Source of the DNA: CAZJRB01 sp964547995
GTDB lineage: Bacteria > Planctomycetota > Planctomycetia > Pirellulales > Thermoguttaceae
Assembly: GCA_964547995.1 (NCBI GenBank)
Contig: CAZJRB010000006.1
Coordinates: 1 to 64,000, forward strand
DNA: 64,000 bases
Direction: 5' to 3'
Part shown: piece after piece, positions 16,768-24,750 of the stretch
How the letters are laid out: the number at the start of each line of letters is the position of its first letter
How positions within the stretch are numbered: position 1 is the stretch's first letter
Program-made: the position numbers and the translations under genes
Notes under the pieces: generated by a model
What the model was told of the DNA's origin: nothing
Seen by the model: the letters and a program-made list of their open reading frames with translations, nothing else
The model's database searches: none

Positions 16768-17394
16768 ATGTCTGTATTGAGTATCTTGCAGTTGGCCCAG
16801 GGCAAGGCCGTCTTGGAGTACGATCCATACTATTCCGACGTACCTCTGCCGGGACCGGAACCGGTAGAAGTAGACGATGATGAACTCTTGTATTGTCGGA
16901 ACAAGGGTTGGGTCCGCATTCGGCACGTTAATGGTTCTTACGAAATGCGGACCAATGTTTTCGAGTCATGCGTAGTTACGGAAATGACGCTCACGAAACA
17001 GGGCAAGGTCGAATTGTATGAGCAGCTTGCCGATGCTAAGGACAAGCCAAAAGAAACGACAAAGCGAAAGCGAACCGGGCGGCCACGCAAAGAAGAGAAG
17101 GATGGGGATACCAAGGTGGTGGCCGCGCTGGCTGTTTACCACCAGTATGAACCCGGTGGCAGCGTTGGCAGGTACGACGCTGCATCGCTTAAAGATTTGG
17201 CGAAACTCTCTGGCTTGAGCAAGGCAACCATTTCCCGCTTCTTCAAGAGCGAGTTCAAGGACGGTTACGAGGGATACAAAGCAGCCTGCTTGCGGGAAGA
17301 GATTGGCCTGCTGCTCGCCAAGTGGCAGGGCGAGATGCCCGAATACAAGGCCGGTCTGCTGCCCGAGGAGTACGGGCGCAGAGAAGACGACTAG
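16768..17394 (+). CDS. Putative DNA-binding regulator with AT-hook and HTH
   Basis: A 208-aa protein. Residues 99-107 (KRKRTGRPR) match an AT-hook. Residues 140-160 (SLKDLAKLSGLSKATISRFFK) form a clear helix-turn-helix. The N-terminal ~75 residues include LLYCRNKGWVRIRHVNGSYEMR, a small beta-rich segment. GGAAGG precedes the ATG. It lies 63 bp after the integrase and may control the element's lysogeny-type switch; its targets might be the GTAGT/ACTAC dyads noted in this element. Regulatory role is inference. Confidence 0.65.
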   Translation: MSVLSILQLAQGKAVLEYDPYYSDVPLPGPEPVEVDDDELLYCRNKGWVRIRHVNGSYEMRTNVFESCVVTEMTLTKQGKVELYEQLADAKDKPKETTKRKRTGRPRKEEKDGDTKVVAALAVYHQYEPGGSVGRYDAASLKDLAKLSGLSKATISRFFKSEFKDGYEGYKAACLREEIGLLLAKWQGEMPEYKAGLLPEEYGRREDD

Positions 17395-17414
17395 CCCCCT
17401 ACCGGCGCAATAGT

Positions 17415-17463
17415 AAAGCCGTTTCGCCGTTACGTTCCGTTACGTAACGCGGGCGGCTTTTTT
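17415..17463 (+). terminator. Hairpin terminator after the regulator gene
   Basis: aaagccg (17415-17421) pairs with cggcttt (17454-17460) and a T-run continues to 17463. The loop contains the perfect palindrome cgttacgtaacg, which could also be an operator. Confidence 0.55.
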
Positions 17464-17577
17464 CGTGCGATTTTCCCCGGCTTTGTGGGCTTTTTTGCGT
17501 TTTGTGGTGCAAAAAACGTAACGCCCCGCCCCTGTTAGTGCAACGTAAACGCACGTACCCGAACGGGAGCAAGGCAA

Positions 17578-17817
17578 ATGACCTACAGCGTGAAAGACCT
17601 CTGCGAACGCTACGGCGTCGGTGAGCATACCGTGCTTGGTTGGATTCATCGCGGGGAGCTAAAGGCCGTCGATGTCAGCCGAAAGCAAGGTAGAAGGCCG
17701 AAGTGGCGCGTTACACAAGAAGCCTTGGAAGCGTTTGAGTTGCTAAGGACACCCACCCCGCCACCGTCACGGCGACGACGGAAGAAGAAACACCCTGAAC
17801 TGATCGAATTCTATTGA
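17578..17817 (+). CDS. Excisionase-like helix-turn-helix protein (HTH_17 type)
   Basis: A 79-aa protein. Its first 55 residues follow the MerR/excisionase-type winged HTH: YSVKDLCERYGVGEHTVLGWIHRGELKAVDVSRKQGRRPKWRVTQEALEAF. The C-terminal tail is Pro/Arg/Lys rich (PPSRRRRKKKH). Such proteins act as recombination directionality factors or small regulators. ATG 17578 follows GGGAGCAAGG. It sits between regulator and replication genes, the usual place for an Xis-type gene in small integrated elements. Confidence 0.75.
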   Translation: MTYSVKDLCERYGVGEHTVLGWIHRGELKAVDVSRKQGRRPKWRVTQEALEAFELLRTPTPPPSRRRRKKKHPELIEFY

Positions 17818-17915
17818 GATTGAGATGCCAAAGCTAAGCAATAACGGAAGCCCAGGACGGAAGTGAAACAGTATTTTTGATGATCCGAAACGGTCGCCGC
17901 TTTGCAACCGGTGAC

Positions 17916-17965
17916 GGTCCAACCCACGGGCGGGTGTTTCTATCCTCGCCCGCTCCGGTTGGACC
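17916..17965 (+). promoter_or_regulatory. Two-part dyad upstream of the DUF3987-like gene
   Basis: ggtccaacc (17916-17924) pairs with ggttggacc (17957-17965), and inside it cgggcg (17927-17932) pairs with cgcccg (17947-17952). There is no T-run. The structure would lie in the leader of the mRNA, ending 24 nt before the ATG at 17989. It is a candidate translational control element or protein-binding site. Confidence 0.5.
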
Positions 17966-17988
17966 ACCTAACAAGAAGGATAGAACCG

Positions 17989-19392
17989 ATGCCAAAATCT
18001 CCAAGCAAGAAACGAACGTACGAAGGCAACGGCCAAGGCTCCCCGGTTGGTAAGAAACCGCGCACAGACCTTGGGCGATACCTTGCTGAACGGAAGGTGG
18101 GCATCGGTTCCAGCAGAGAAAATGCTGACGTGCCAAAAGGGCTTTCGGTAGTAAAGATAGTTTCCGTAGCACCACCCAAGCTAGGGCAGGCTGCTTATCA
18201 CGGCGTGGTTGGTGACTTCCTGCGGGCAGTGACGCCACACACTGAGGCAACGGATGCTGCCGTGCTGGCCCATCTAATCCCGGCTATCGGAATGTACATT
18301 GGCCCGGGACCGTGCATCTACGCTGGTAACTACCAACCAGCGCGAGTGAACACCGTGGTAGTGGGTGAGACCAGTGTGGGCAGGAAGGGGACAGCCGCCA
18401 GTCCGCCGGACGAGTTGATGGGCTTGGTAGACGGCGAACTATGGAAGTCACAGCGCGTGGGTGGCCTGTCGTCCGGCGAAGGGTTGATCGTTAAGGTCGC
18501 AGACCAGCGGGACCAAAAGGGCAACGTGATTAAGGTTGAGAAGCGGTTGTACGTAGTGGAAGAGGAGTTCACGCGCGTTCTGGCCAATATGAAGCGGGAG
18601 GGGAACATCCTATCGCACGTCATTCGGCAGGCATTTGATTCGGGCAACCTCGCTACCTTGACCGTGGAGCCACGGCAGGCGTTTGGTGCCCATATCGCAA
18701 TCGTGGCACACGTTACCCCCGAGGAGTTGGAACAGCGGTTTGCCGGTATCGAAGCCGCTAACGGGTTTGGCAATCGGTTTCTTTGGTTCTACGTTGCCAG
18801 CGACAAGATGATCCCACGTCCAAAGCCCATACCAGAGGCGATATTTCAAAAGGTTGCTCCCCGCCTGCGCGCCGTCGGTGGTATGAAGCAGCGAACGGTG
18901 GATATGGACTCAGCAGCGGAGAAGTATTGGGCCGAACTGTACCGGTCGCTCCGTGAGGATCGGCCGGGGTTGGCAGGGGCCATAACGGCGCGGGGGCCTG
19001 CCATAATGCTTCGGCTGGCCTTGATTTATGCGACGTTGGATCGGCCGAAGAGGCCGGTTATCGGCATAGACCATCTGGAGGCTGCCAAGGCCATTTGGGA
19101 TTACAACTGCGAGTCGGCTGATTTTCTGTTCGACTCGCCCACCGGCGACAAGTTTGGCGACAAGCTCTACAACCTGATCCGCTCGAACGAAACAATGAGC
19201 CGGAAGGGGTTTCACAGGCACTTGAGCAACGTGCAGAAAGCGCTCTTGGACGCGACGTTGAAACGGTTGGAATCACAAGGTCTGATCTGCGCGGAGAAGG
19301 TCCAGACAAAGGGTAGACCAAGGGAAGTATGGAAGATTGTGGGGGGGCTACAAAAACTATCTTTACTACCTAAACCTTGGACCTTCCGGTAG
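17989..19392 (+). CDS. DUF3987-like P-loop replication protein
   Basis: A 467-aa protein with a variant Walker A, VVVGETSVGRKGTA (123-136), the GRKGT form seen in plasmid and phage DUF3987/primase-helicase-like proteins. A Walker-B-like RLYVVEEEF follows (187-194), then HVTPEELEQRF and a GFGNRFLWFYV sensor-like segment (259-269). A C-terminal winged-helix region (RKGFHRHLSNVQKALLDATLKRLESQGLI) may bind DNA. Its likely role is replicating the excised element with host or helper polymerase. ATG 17989 has AAGGA upstream; the frame is open to 17902 but without a site. Its stop codon (19390-19392) lies inside the right arm of a 24-bp inverted repeat. Confidence 0.75.
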   Translation: MPKSPSKKRTYEGNGQGSPVGKKPRTDLGRYLAERKVGIGSSRENADVPKGLSVVKIVSVAPPKLGQAAYHGVVGDFLRAVTPHTEATDAAVLAHLIPAIGMYIGPGPCIYAGNYQPARVNTVVVGETSVGRKGTAASPPDELMGLVDGELWKSQRVGGLSSGEGLIVKVADQRDQKGNVIKVEKRLYVVEEEFTRVLANMKREGNILSHVIRQAFDSGNLATLTVEPRQAFGAHIAIVAHVTPEELEQRFAGIEAANGFGNRFLWFYVASDKMIPRPKPIPEAIFQKVAPRLRAVGGMKQRTVDMDSAAEKYWAELYRSLREDRPGLAGAITARGPAIMLRLALIYATLDRPKRPVIGIDHLEAAKAIWDYNCESADFLFDSPTGDKFGDKLYNLIRSNETMSRKGFHRHLSNVQKALLDATLKRLESQGLICAEKVQTKGRPREVWKIVGGLQKLSLLPKPWTFR

Positions 19393-19411
19393 TAAAGATA
19401 GTTTTTGTAGC
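19347..19411. repeat. Perfect 24-bp inverted repeat across a stop codon
   Basis: gctacaaaaactatctttac-tacc (19347-19370) is the exact reverse complement of 19388-19411, with a 17-nt loop. The right arm also repeats, with 24 of 26 bases, an internal segment of the same gene at 18147-18172. The hairpin lies 25 nt before the next gene's ATG and is not followed by T residues. Confidence 0.9.
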
Positions 19412-19435
19412 ACGCCACCAGAAAGGACAACACAA

Positions 19436-20002
19436 ATGACATTTTTGGAATGGTTAATAACCGAGACACTTGGTGAGCCGACACGGCAGTGTGGTGACGG
19501 CGAGAGCTATTGGCCTTGCCCGCACTGTGGTCACAAGCGGTTCCATACGATGCCCGTCAAACCGAAATTTAAGCATCGGTTTAAGTGCTGGCGATGCGAC
19601 TTTCGTGGCGACGCGGCCGATTGGCTTTTGGAGTTGTATCCGACCGAGGACTACGGCGCGAGACTCGACCGCTTGAACGGTCTGCGGAAGGAGTGGGCAA
19701 AGCACCAAGACGCCGAGCCTGAGAGTATTTTTTCCGGGGAGCGGGGGCAAGAGAGTACCTCGCTTGAACAATCGTTCTTGGAATTGCGGAACCTCCTAGA
19801 GCAACCCGTGCCGGATTGGGCTGTTGGATACGTCGCGGGAATGAGGGCGCTGGTTTGGGCTCAGGCGATTGTGGACGAGTACAGGATTAGTATTAGCGAT
19901 TTGGCGCGCCGATGCGCCGAGCACCTGATCCACGTTAAGGCCGAGCGACAGAAGGGCGAGCGGATACGTAAGGCGATGCGAAAAGGAAAAAAGCGGAGGT
20001 GA
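19436..20002 (+). CDS. Primase-type zinc-finger protein (CHC2/Zn-ribbon)
   Basis: A 188-aa protein. C28-x2-C31 and C51-x2-C54 in WPCPHCGHKRFHTMP...RFKCWRCDFRGDAADWL reproduce the zinc-binding module at the front of DnaG/phage primases. No TOPRIM catalytic motif follows, so it may be a stand-alone zinc subunit working with the DUF3987-like protein. The C-terminal end is strongly basic (KGERIRKAMRKGKKRR). GAAAGGACAACACAA precedes ATG 19436. The frame is open to 19337 but that stretch overlaps the previous gene and the inverted repeat. Confidence 0.7.
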   Translation: MTFLEWLITETLGEPTRQCGDGESYWPCPHCGHKRFHTMPVKPKFKHRFKCWRCDFRGDAADWLLELYPTEDYGARLDRLNGLRKEWAKHQDAEPESIFSGERGQESTSLEQSFLELRNLLEQPVPDWAVGYVAGMRALVWAQAIVDEYRISISDLARRCAEHLIHVKAERQKGERIRKAMRKGKKRR

Positions 20003-20138
20003 CAGGCAGGTTATACAGGCAACAAGCACTACCATTACACAACCCAAAAACCAGCATCCCAGCAACCCGGATAAAACCAAAAACGTAGTTTGCTGTAACC
20101 CGCGTTAATACCGAAAAATAAGGTGAAAACAGCGATTG

Positions 20139-20159
20139 CGGTAGTGCATGACACTACTT
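20139..20159. promoter_or_regulatory. GTAGT/ACTAC dyad upstream of the packaging genes
   Basis: gcggtagtg-catga-cactacttgc: gtagtg (20141-20146) pairs with cactac (20152-20157). Related dyads occur upstream of the integrase (actac-tggcg-gtagt, 15396-15410) and near attR (25300-25319). It lies in a 194-bp gap between primase-type and TerS-like genes, where a promoter would be expected. Confidence 0.45.
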
Positions 20160-20196
20160 GCAGCCCAAAACCGGCCATTCCCCAGCAGCAACCCCC

Positions 20197-20751
20197 ATGG
20201 CAAAAACACCCAACAAAACCCCTGATAAGAAGGCAATAAGCCCCAATAATGCCCCCGGCAGGGCAGCCGCAAGCCCCGACGAAGCCCCCAAGCCCCGTTT
20301 TGGCAAGGGCCAGCCCGCTCACTACTGCGGTAAGAAGGGGCGCAGCGGAGCGCCCAAGGGCAGTGCAAACGCCATGAGGCACGGTCTACGGGCCGGAAAG
20401 TTGCCAAAGGATGCGAAGTACATTGAATGGCAAATGAATAGCCTGCGCCGTGAGCTAGAAGCCGCCGTTATCGCGGTCAAGGGCGAGGTCAACCTTCTGG
20501 ACGCCGCAACAATACAGACCGCTGTCAAGTGGGAACGTCATGGCGCGCTTGCCTTGCGGTGGTTGCGGGTCGAGGGCGACAAACTAAAGCCGACCGAACG
20601 GCTTCACTTCAGCCGCGAGATTGCCCGTGCTTCCACCGAACGTGACAAGGCACTTGCCGCCCTGGGACTAGACGTGAAGCCGGAACCTATCGACCTTACA
20701 ACTTATCTCCAAGGAGGAAACGGCAATGAACGTCCTCAAGGCGATAAATGA
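20197..20751 (+). CDS. TerS-like small protein preceding TerL
   Basis: A 184-aa protein from the ATG at 20197 (the frame is open to a TTG at 20158; neither has a clear ribosome site). The N-terminal 55 residues are Pro/Lys/Ala rich and probably disordered. Then follow KGSANAMRHGLRAGKLP and a helical body (EWQMNSLRRELEAAVIAVKGEVNLLDAATIQTAVKWERHGALALRWLR...). Position directly before TerL with a 26-nt coding overlap is the main reason to call it a small-terminase-like DNA-recognition subunit; no family motif proves it. Confidence 0.5.
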   Translation: MAKTPNKTPDKKAISPNNAPGRAAASPDEAPKPRFGKGQPAHYCGKKGRSGAPKGSANAMRHGLRAGKLPKDAKYIEWQMNSLRRELEAAVIAVKGEVNLLDAATIQTAVKWERHGALALRWLRVEGDKLKPTERLHFSREIARASTERDKALAALGLDVKPEPIDLTTYLQGGNGNERPQGDK

Positions 20752-22351
20752 CCCTAACCTGTTCCGCGCCTACGTTACGGGCGAACCGGACGGGAGCCTG
20801 GCCTCTTGGGCGAATTGGTTGACGTTCTTGCGGGTTCTGTACGGGCTCCGGGTGCCAAAGTCACAGCACAAGGTCGTCAGGCAATTCACAGGCAGAGACC
20901 CCAGCCGCTTGTCAAAGGAAGGTTACCTAGAAGCACTCCTGTTGTGCGGCCGTCGATCTGGCAAGAGCAAGACCATCGCCCTGGTCGGCGCTGCGGAAGC
21001 GGTGTTGAGTGGTCGGGAGCAAGGCTTGGCGCGTGGTGAGATTGGCATGGTTGCAATCCTGTCGCCTACCCGGTTCCAAAGCCGAATTATTCATTCCTAC
21101 TTGAAAGGTGTTTTTGATAGCACTCCGCTTTTGCAAAACGAAGTAACCGAAGAGAAGCGGGAAGGCTTCACCCTAAAGAACGGCATCGAGGTTAGTATTA
21201 TCACGGGTGACCCTCGAAGCTGTCGGGGTTTCTCTCTCATTGCGTGTATCGTAGACGAGATTGCCCACTTTGGCCTATCAGAGGAGAGCAAAGTTCGCAG
21301 CGACACGGAACTAATCAGAGCACTCCGCCCCTCACTTGCCTCGACCGGAGGCCGCCTGTTATGCGTCGGCACACCCTACGCCGCAAAGGGGTATGCTTAC
21401 CGCACCTGGAAGCGCGCGTATGGCAACGACGAGTCCGACGTTCTCTGTTGGAACGCCCCATCGCTGCTTATGAACCCGACCCTATCGCGCAAGGTCGTGC
21501 AAAGCGCCTTGGACGACGACCCCATCGCAGCCCGTTGCGAGTATTGCGTAGAGCCCGGCGTGTTCCGCGAGGACGTTGACGCTTTCGTTTCCCGAGCCGT
21601 CGTCGAAGGTTTGGTGGTTCGCAATCGCAAGGAACTAGCACCACGTTCGGGCGTTCGCTATGCGGCATTCGCCGACGTGTCGGGTGGTCGCCATGATGAT
21701 GCTGCCTTAGCAATCGCCCACCACGAGAATCGCACCGTGATTCTTGACTGCCTTGAACGATACAAGAGCCCGCACAATCCCTACGAAGTAGTCGCCAAAA
21801 TGTGCGCGACACTACGCCGTTACGGTTGCGACCGCGCAACCGGTGATGCTTATGCCGCCGAGTGGACCCGCAGTGCTTTCAAGTCTCACGGCATCCGATA
21901 CGAGCGGGCGTCTACTTCCGTTTGGAAAGAGGGCATTTCTGCGAAAAACAAAGTCGCCAAGCCCAAGAGCGTTCTCTACATCGAATTATTGCCCCGCCTT
22001 CACGCCGCTGAACTCGAACTACTTGACAACGAAGTTCTGATTACACAACTCGCAAGCCTGGAACGTCGGACCCGCAGCGGCGGCCGTGACACGATCGACC
22101 ATCCACCAAACGGTCACGATGACTTGGCAAACTGCCTTGCCGGAGTGTGTGACGCCGTATCACAGCGCCGCGTCGTTCTCGGGGCGCTCTTCCGCAACCG
22201 CGAGAAGACTCCAACTCCATTACAACGCGCTGCGGCAGCGTTCGAGCGCGAGTCCGAAATCTTCGAGCAGGAACAGCGAGACGGCCGCGAGCATTATTCC
22301 GGCCGTTGTAGCGAAATCACCGTACTTGGACAACACAATCCCTTTCAATAG
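20726..22351 (+). CDS. Phage-type terminase large subunit
   Basis: A 541-aa DNA-packaging motor. ATPase: Walker A CGRRSGKSKT (74-83), Walker B IACIVDE (172-178) with catalytic Glu178, and the coupling motif CVGTP (213-217). Nuclease (RNase H fold): D317 in FADVSGG, D374 in TGDAYAAEW, and D465/D466 in NGHDDLANCLAG. All key residues are present, so the enzyme looks functional. A perfect AAGGAGG precedes ATG 20726, inside the end of the TerS-like gene, suggesting coupled translation. No portal or capsid gene follows, which is unusual for a terminase gene. Confidence 0.9.
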   Translation: MNVLKAINDPNLFRAYVTGEPDGSLASWANWLTFLRVLYGLRVPKSQHKVVRQFTGRDPSRLSKEGYLEALLLCGRRSGKSKTIALVGAAEAVLSGREQGLARGEIGMVAILSPTRFQSRIIHSYLKGVFDSTPLLQNEVTEEKREGFTLKNGIEVSIITGDPRSCRGFSLIACIVDEIAHFGLSEESKVRSDTELIRALRPSLASTGGRLLCVGTPYAAKGYAYRTWKRAYGNDESDVLCWNAPSLLMNPTLSRKVVQSALDDDPIAARCEYCVEPGVFREDVDAFVSRAVVEGLVVRNRKELAPRSGVRYAAFADVSGGRHDDAALAIAHHENRTVILDCLERYKSPHNPYEVVAKMCATLRRYGCDRATGDAYAAEWTRSAFKSHGIRYERASTSVWKEGISAKNKVAKPKSVLYIELLPRLHAAELELLDNEVLITQLASLERRTRSGGRDTIDHPPNGHDDLANCLAGVCDAVSQRRVVLGALFRNREKTPTPLQRAAAAFERESEIFEQEQRDGREHYSGRCSEITVLGQHNPFQ

Positions 22352-22365
22352 TAAGGAGAAATACA

Positions 22366-22827
22366 ATGCCCTTTATCGAAAACTTCCAGGAGTTCAAAGA
22401 ACGGATGGGCTGCGACTGCGTTCGCACCGAGAAAGGTTGGATTTTTGAAAACGGCGGGGAGAGCGACACTCAAATTCACCACGATCCGCCCGACGACCCG
22501 GCCGCGCTGCTCACTCGCCAAGTCAAATTCTTGAGGATTAAAACGCGAAAAGCAGAAGAGGAATTCCAACAGTGGCAAAGCAACATCGTGACACAAGCTG
22601 ATTATGCGAGACACGGTGCCGGACCCCCGCCCGTCGAAGATGAACTTCGCGTGCTTGAACGGCTCCGCGATATCGTATTCCGACTCCGCGAAAAGGTCGA
22701 TCACGCCGAGTCTACCCTGTACGACCTGCAAGGACCATCAATGTCTGACCGGTACCGAGAGCAGCGAGACAAGGAACGCGCCGCAGCGAACGAGATACAA
22801 CAGCGCGCAATGGAAATTCAAATCTAA
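22366..22827 (+). CDS. Unknown helical protein downstream of TerL
   Basis: A 153-aa charged, mostly helical protein, probably coiled coil between residues 45 and 150 (LLTRQVKFLRIKTRKAEEEFQQW; LRVLERLRDIVFRLREKVDHAESTL). The N-terminal part has CDCVRTEKGWIF. AAGGAG lies 8 nt before the ATG, 14 bp after TerL. There is no recognised family. Size and position would suit a DNA-binding or head-completion accessory protein, but this is inference. Confidence 0.65.
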   Translation: MPFIENFQEFKERMGCDCVRTEKGWIFENGGESDTQIHHDPPDDPAALLTRQVKFLRIKTRKAEEEFQQWQSNIVTQADYARHGAGPPPVEDELRVLERLRDIVFRLREKVDHAESTLYDLQGPSMSDRYREQRDKERAAANEIQQRAMEIQI

Positions 22828-22865
22828 CCACAAACCTTTACTTTTTTGAAAAGGAGAAACAACAG

Positions 22866-23258
22866 ATGTCTTTAGTATTGAATGCACCGACGTGTTCCGG
22901 GTGCGGTCTGCCAATTGAGCGATGCACTTGTGTCACGAGGAACGTTGTCCCCGACTTTGACCCGAAAGATATTCTGCTAATACCTGAAATGGACTTTGGG
23001 ACGAATGAGCACGAGCAAGCCGAGCAAACGGAACTCGAACGCAAAAATGTTGGCTACGGCCAAATCGCGCCGGGTGCCACTGACTGGATCAGCCAAATGA
23101 TAGAGGCCGAAGAGAGGGAGCGCGAGCTACTTGAGGAGAATATGCGTCGTATTGGCCTGACGAACAACATCCTGCCGGACCCGCCACCCGTTTGCGCTGA
23201 GAACGTACACGCGGTCGCGGTGGAGGCAGACGAAACCTTGCCGATACCCGAACTTTGA
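22866..23258 (+). CDS. Small acidic protein with N-terminal CxxC zinc-ribbon-like motif
   Basis: A 130-aa protein. CSGCGLPIERCTC (10-22) looks like half of a treble-clef or ribbon zinc site. The rest is acidic and contains EHEQAEQTELERKN and EAEERERELLEENMRR helices. AAAAGGAG precedes ATG 22866. It lies 38 bp after the previous gene and likely belongs to the same transcript. No function can be assigned. Confidence 0.6.
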   Translation: MSLVLNAPTCSGCGLPIERCTCVTRNVVPDFDPKDILLIPEMDFGTNEHEQAEQTELERKNVGYGQIAPGATDWISQMIEAEERERELLEENMRRIGLTNNILPDPPPVCAENVHAVAVEADETLPIPEL

Positions 23259-23589
23259 ACAATCGCGTTGAAGATGCTCGGCGGGGTTCCTGGCGAGAGG
23301 GTTACCGCTCCCCCTCAGCCGCCCCGCCGGGCAATATACACAAGGTGTCGCGTGTTGTATAGGAGCGAACAACACCCGACACGAGGGGACGCCGTTTTTG
23401 GATTTGTGCGGCGTGCCGGCTCACGAATTTCACGGTTTCGCAGAGCCGCCGGTGGTCACAGAGTCCTTTCACGGTCCGACTCTGCGACCGCCGACCCCGG
23501 AAACATGCGGGAATCGTGCGGTAGGAGACGTTCATTACGGCGTTGATGGACCGCGCGGTTCCCCCTTTTATTACGGGAAGGAAACGACA
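23259..23589. other. 331-bp gap inside the element
   Basis: Frames here are Arg/Pro rich and unconvincing on both strands. The region holds short dyads, for example gcagagccgccgg...ccgactctgcgaccg, and may carry the promoter for the 65-aa gene at 23590. No gene is supported. Confidence 0.4.
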
Positions 23590-23787
23590 ATGATCGCTCG
23601 ACACCGTCCCAACGTCGTACCGCTCGTAGTTAGCAAAGGCCAAACCGTGCGACTACGATTACAACGGGGCGGAGTCTTAGAAATCAGCGTCGATGAAGTG
23701 CGCGGCGATCGCGTCGGCGTCGTACTCGCGGTGACGAAGCCATACTTTATCGAAATGGACAAGCGCCCCCGCCGACGTAGAGGCTAA
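23590..23787 (+). CDS. Small protein with CsrA-like pattern
   Basis: A 65-aa protein. Residues ~12-56 (PLVVSKGQTVRLRLQRGGVLEISVDEVRGDRVGVVLAVTKPYFIEM) follow the strand pattern of CsrA/RsmA RNA-binding proteins, whose core reads GDxIxVxVxEIRGDxVxLGIxAP. The GxxLRR-type N-terminus (LxLxRK) is not conserved, so the match is partial. The tail is basic (KRPRRRRG). GGAAGG precedes ATG 23590. Its stop codon overlaps the stop of the convergent membrane-protein gene by 3-4 nt. Confidence 0.55.
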   Translation: MIARHRPNVVPLVVSKGQTVRLRLQRGGVLEISVDEVRGDRVGVVLAVTKPYFIEMDKRPRRRRG

Positions 23788-24362
23788 CCGCGCGGCAGCC
23801 CCAAACTAAAAAGTAGACCGCCTAGCAGAGCAAAACCCAGGGACAAGAGGCTTCCGACAAGCGCGGAAAACGCTAGGGTCTCTCGCTCTAAACGCTCACG
23901 CCTCTCTCGCTCTAAGCGGTCACGCTTGCTCTCTCTTCGCTCGCTCTCCCTTTCTGTCGGTGTTGGCCGGTTCCAGTTCGTCAGCATCTTCAGGGTCATC
24001 CAGCCAATCATTGCCGGGACTGCCGTGACTGGCGCAGCAATAACCGCCACAAAAAAGAATACTTGTTCGACGAACCCAGTCAAACCAGGTGGGACCCGCC
24101 GTAACCCGACGGCTGCATGTCGCTCTTCCAAAGCTCTTATGGGAATTCCGATATGGTCTCGCAACCATGTTATAGTGGAACTGGTAACAAGCCGACCGAC
24201 AACGAAGGTCACTACAAAACCCGCCAAATACCAGTATGGATTGCCAGGACATTTCTCAACTATGACAACGAGCAGCTTCCAATCACAGGACAAGGCGAGC
24301 AGCCAGGCCAATGCACCATAAGCTGCTATCCGACAAGACCACGTGAATAGATAATCACTCAT
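23784..24362 (-). CDS. Predicted four-helix membrane protein of unknown function
   Basis: A 192-aa protein with hydrophobic segments at about 10-33 (RIAAYGALAWLLALSCDWKLLVVIV), 41-60, 94-120 (VEQVFFFVAVIAAPVTAVPAMIGWM) and 168-190. A highly charged coiled segment (RESERRESKRDRLERERRERLER) sits between helices 3 and 4. The ATG at 24362 overlaps the end of the zinc-ribbon gene (ATGAGTGA), indicating translational coupling. Upstream in-frame codons to 24530 overlap that gene. Candidate membrane component of an accessory two-gene module; no family recognised. Confidence 0.65.
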   Translation of the reverse strand: MSDYLFTWSCRIAAYGALAWLLALSCDWKLLVVIVEKCPGNPYWYLAGFVVTFVVGRLVTSSTITWLRDHIGIPIRALEERHAAVGLRRVPPGLTGFVEQVFFFVAVIAAPVTAVPAMIGWMTLKMLTNWNRPTPTERESERRESKRDRLERERRERLERETLAFSALVGSLLSLGFALLGGLLFSLGLPRG

Positions 24363-24621
24363 AACCAAGGGTTCCGTTTCCCTTCTGGTTTGCGTCTTTT
24401 CCTGTCCCGGGGTTGATAAGCCAGATGCCCACCTCCCCTGAGCATCTTGGACATCTCGCATTTGCGGCGACCGTCTTGCGAGGACCATCAAAGTGGAGAT
24501 TTGTTGTCGGCAGGCTAGTTGGGCAATCACAGTGCGGGCAGGTTACGTCAACGGCTCCGGGAAACCACCAGCCGCCCTGGTTTCCCCAGTTTTGCGCTGC
24601 CTTCTTATCAAGTTCGTACAT
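24355..24621 (-). CDS. Small zinc-ribbon protein
   Basis: An 88-aa soluble protein with C-x2-C pairs, VTCPHCDCP (~27-34) and ARCPRCSGEVG (~55-65), typical of a zinc ribbon. The first half is Trp/Gly rich (NWGNQGGWWFPG). GGGGGAG lies 9 nt before ATG 24621. It ends by overlapping the start of the membrane-protein gene by 8 nt, so the two are probably translated together. Possible nucleic-acid-binding or redox/metal partner. Confidence 0.65.
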   Translation of the reverse strand: MYELDKKAAQNWGNQGGWWFPGAVDVTCPHCDCPTSLPTTNLHFDGPRKTVAANARCPRCSGEVGIWLINPGTGKDANQKGNGTLGYE

Positions 24622-24695
24622 GATCCACTCTCCCCCGTGAACAACTACCACAGTATAGCGGATCGGCCCGTGAGATGGCAAGCAATCGGCGCATG

Positions 24696-24728
24696 AAAAA
24701 CCCCCGCCAGCTTGGATGCCAGCGGGGG
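24696..24728 (-). terminator. Minus-strand terminator after the 88-aa gene
   Basis: cccccgc (24701-24707) pairs with gcggggg (24722-24728), with inner gc pairs, and on the minus strand is followed by TTTTT (complement of 24696-24700). It separates the 88-aa gene at 24751 from the zinc-ribbon/membrane pair. Confidence 0.7.
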
Positions 24729-24750
24729 GATTGAGTGTCCGCAGGATAGG

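Noticed and set aside
23268..23546. 92-aa frame between element genes
   Set aside because: Arg-rich, no ribosome site, competing frame on the other strand equally poor.
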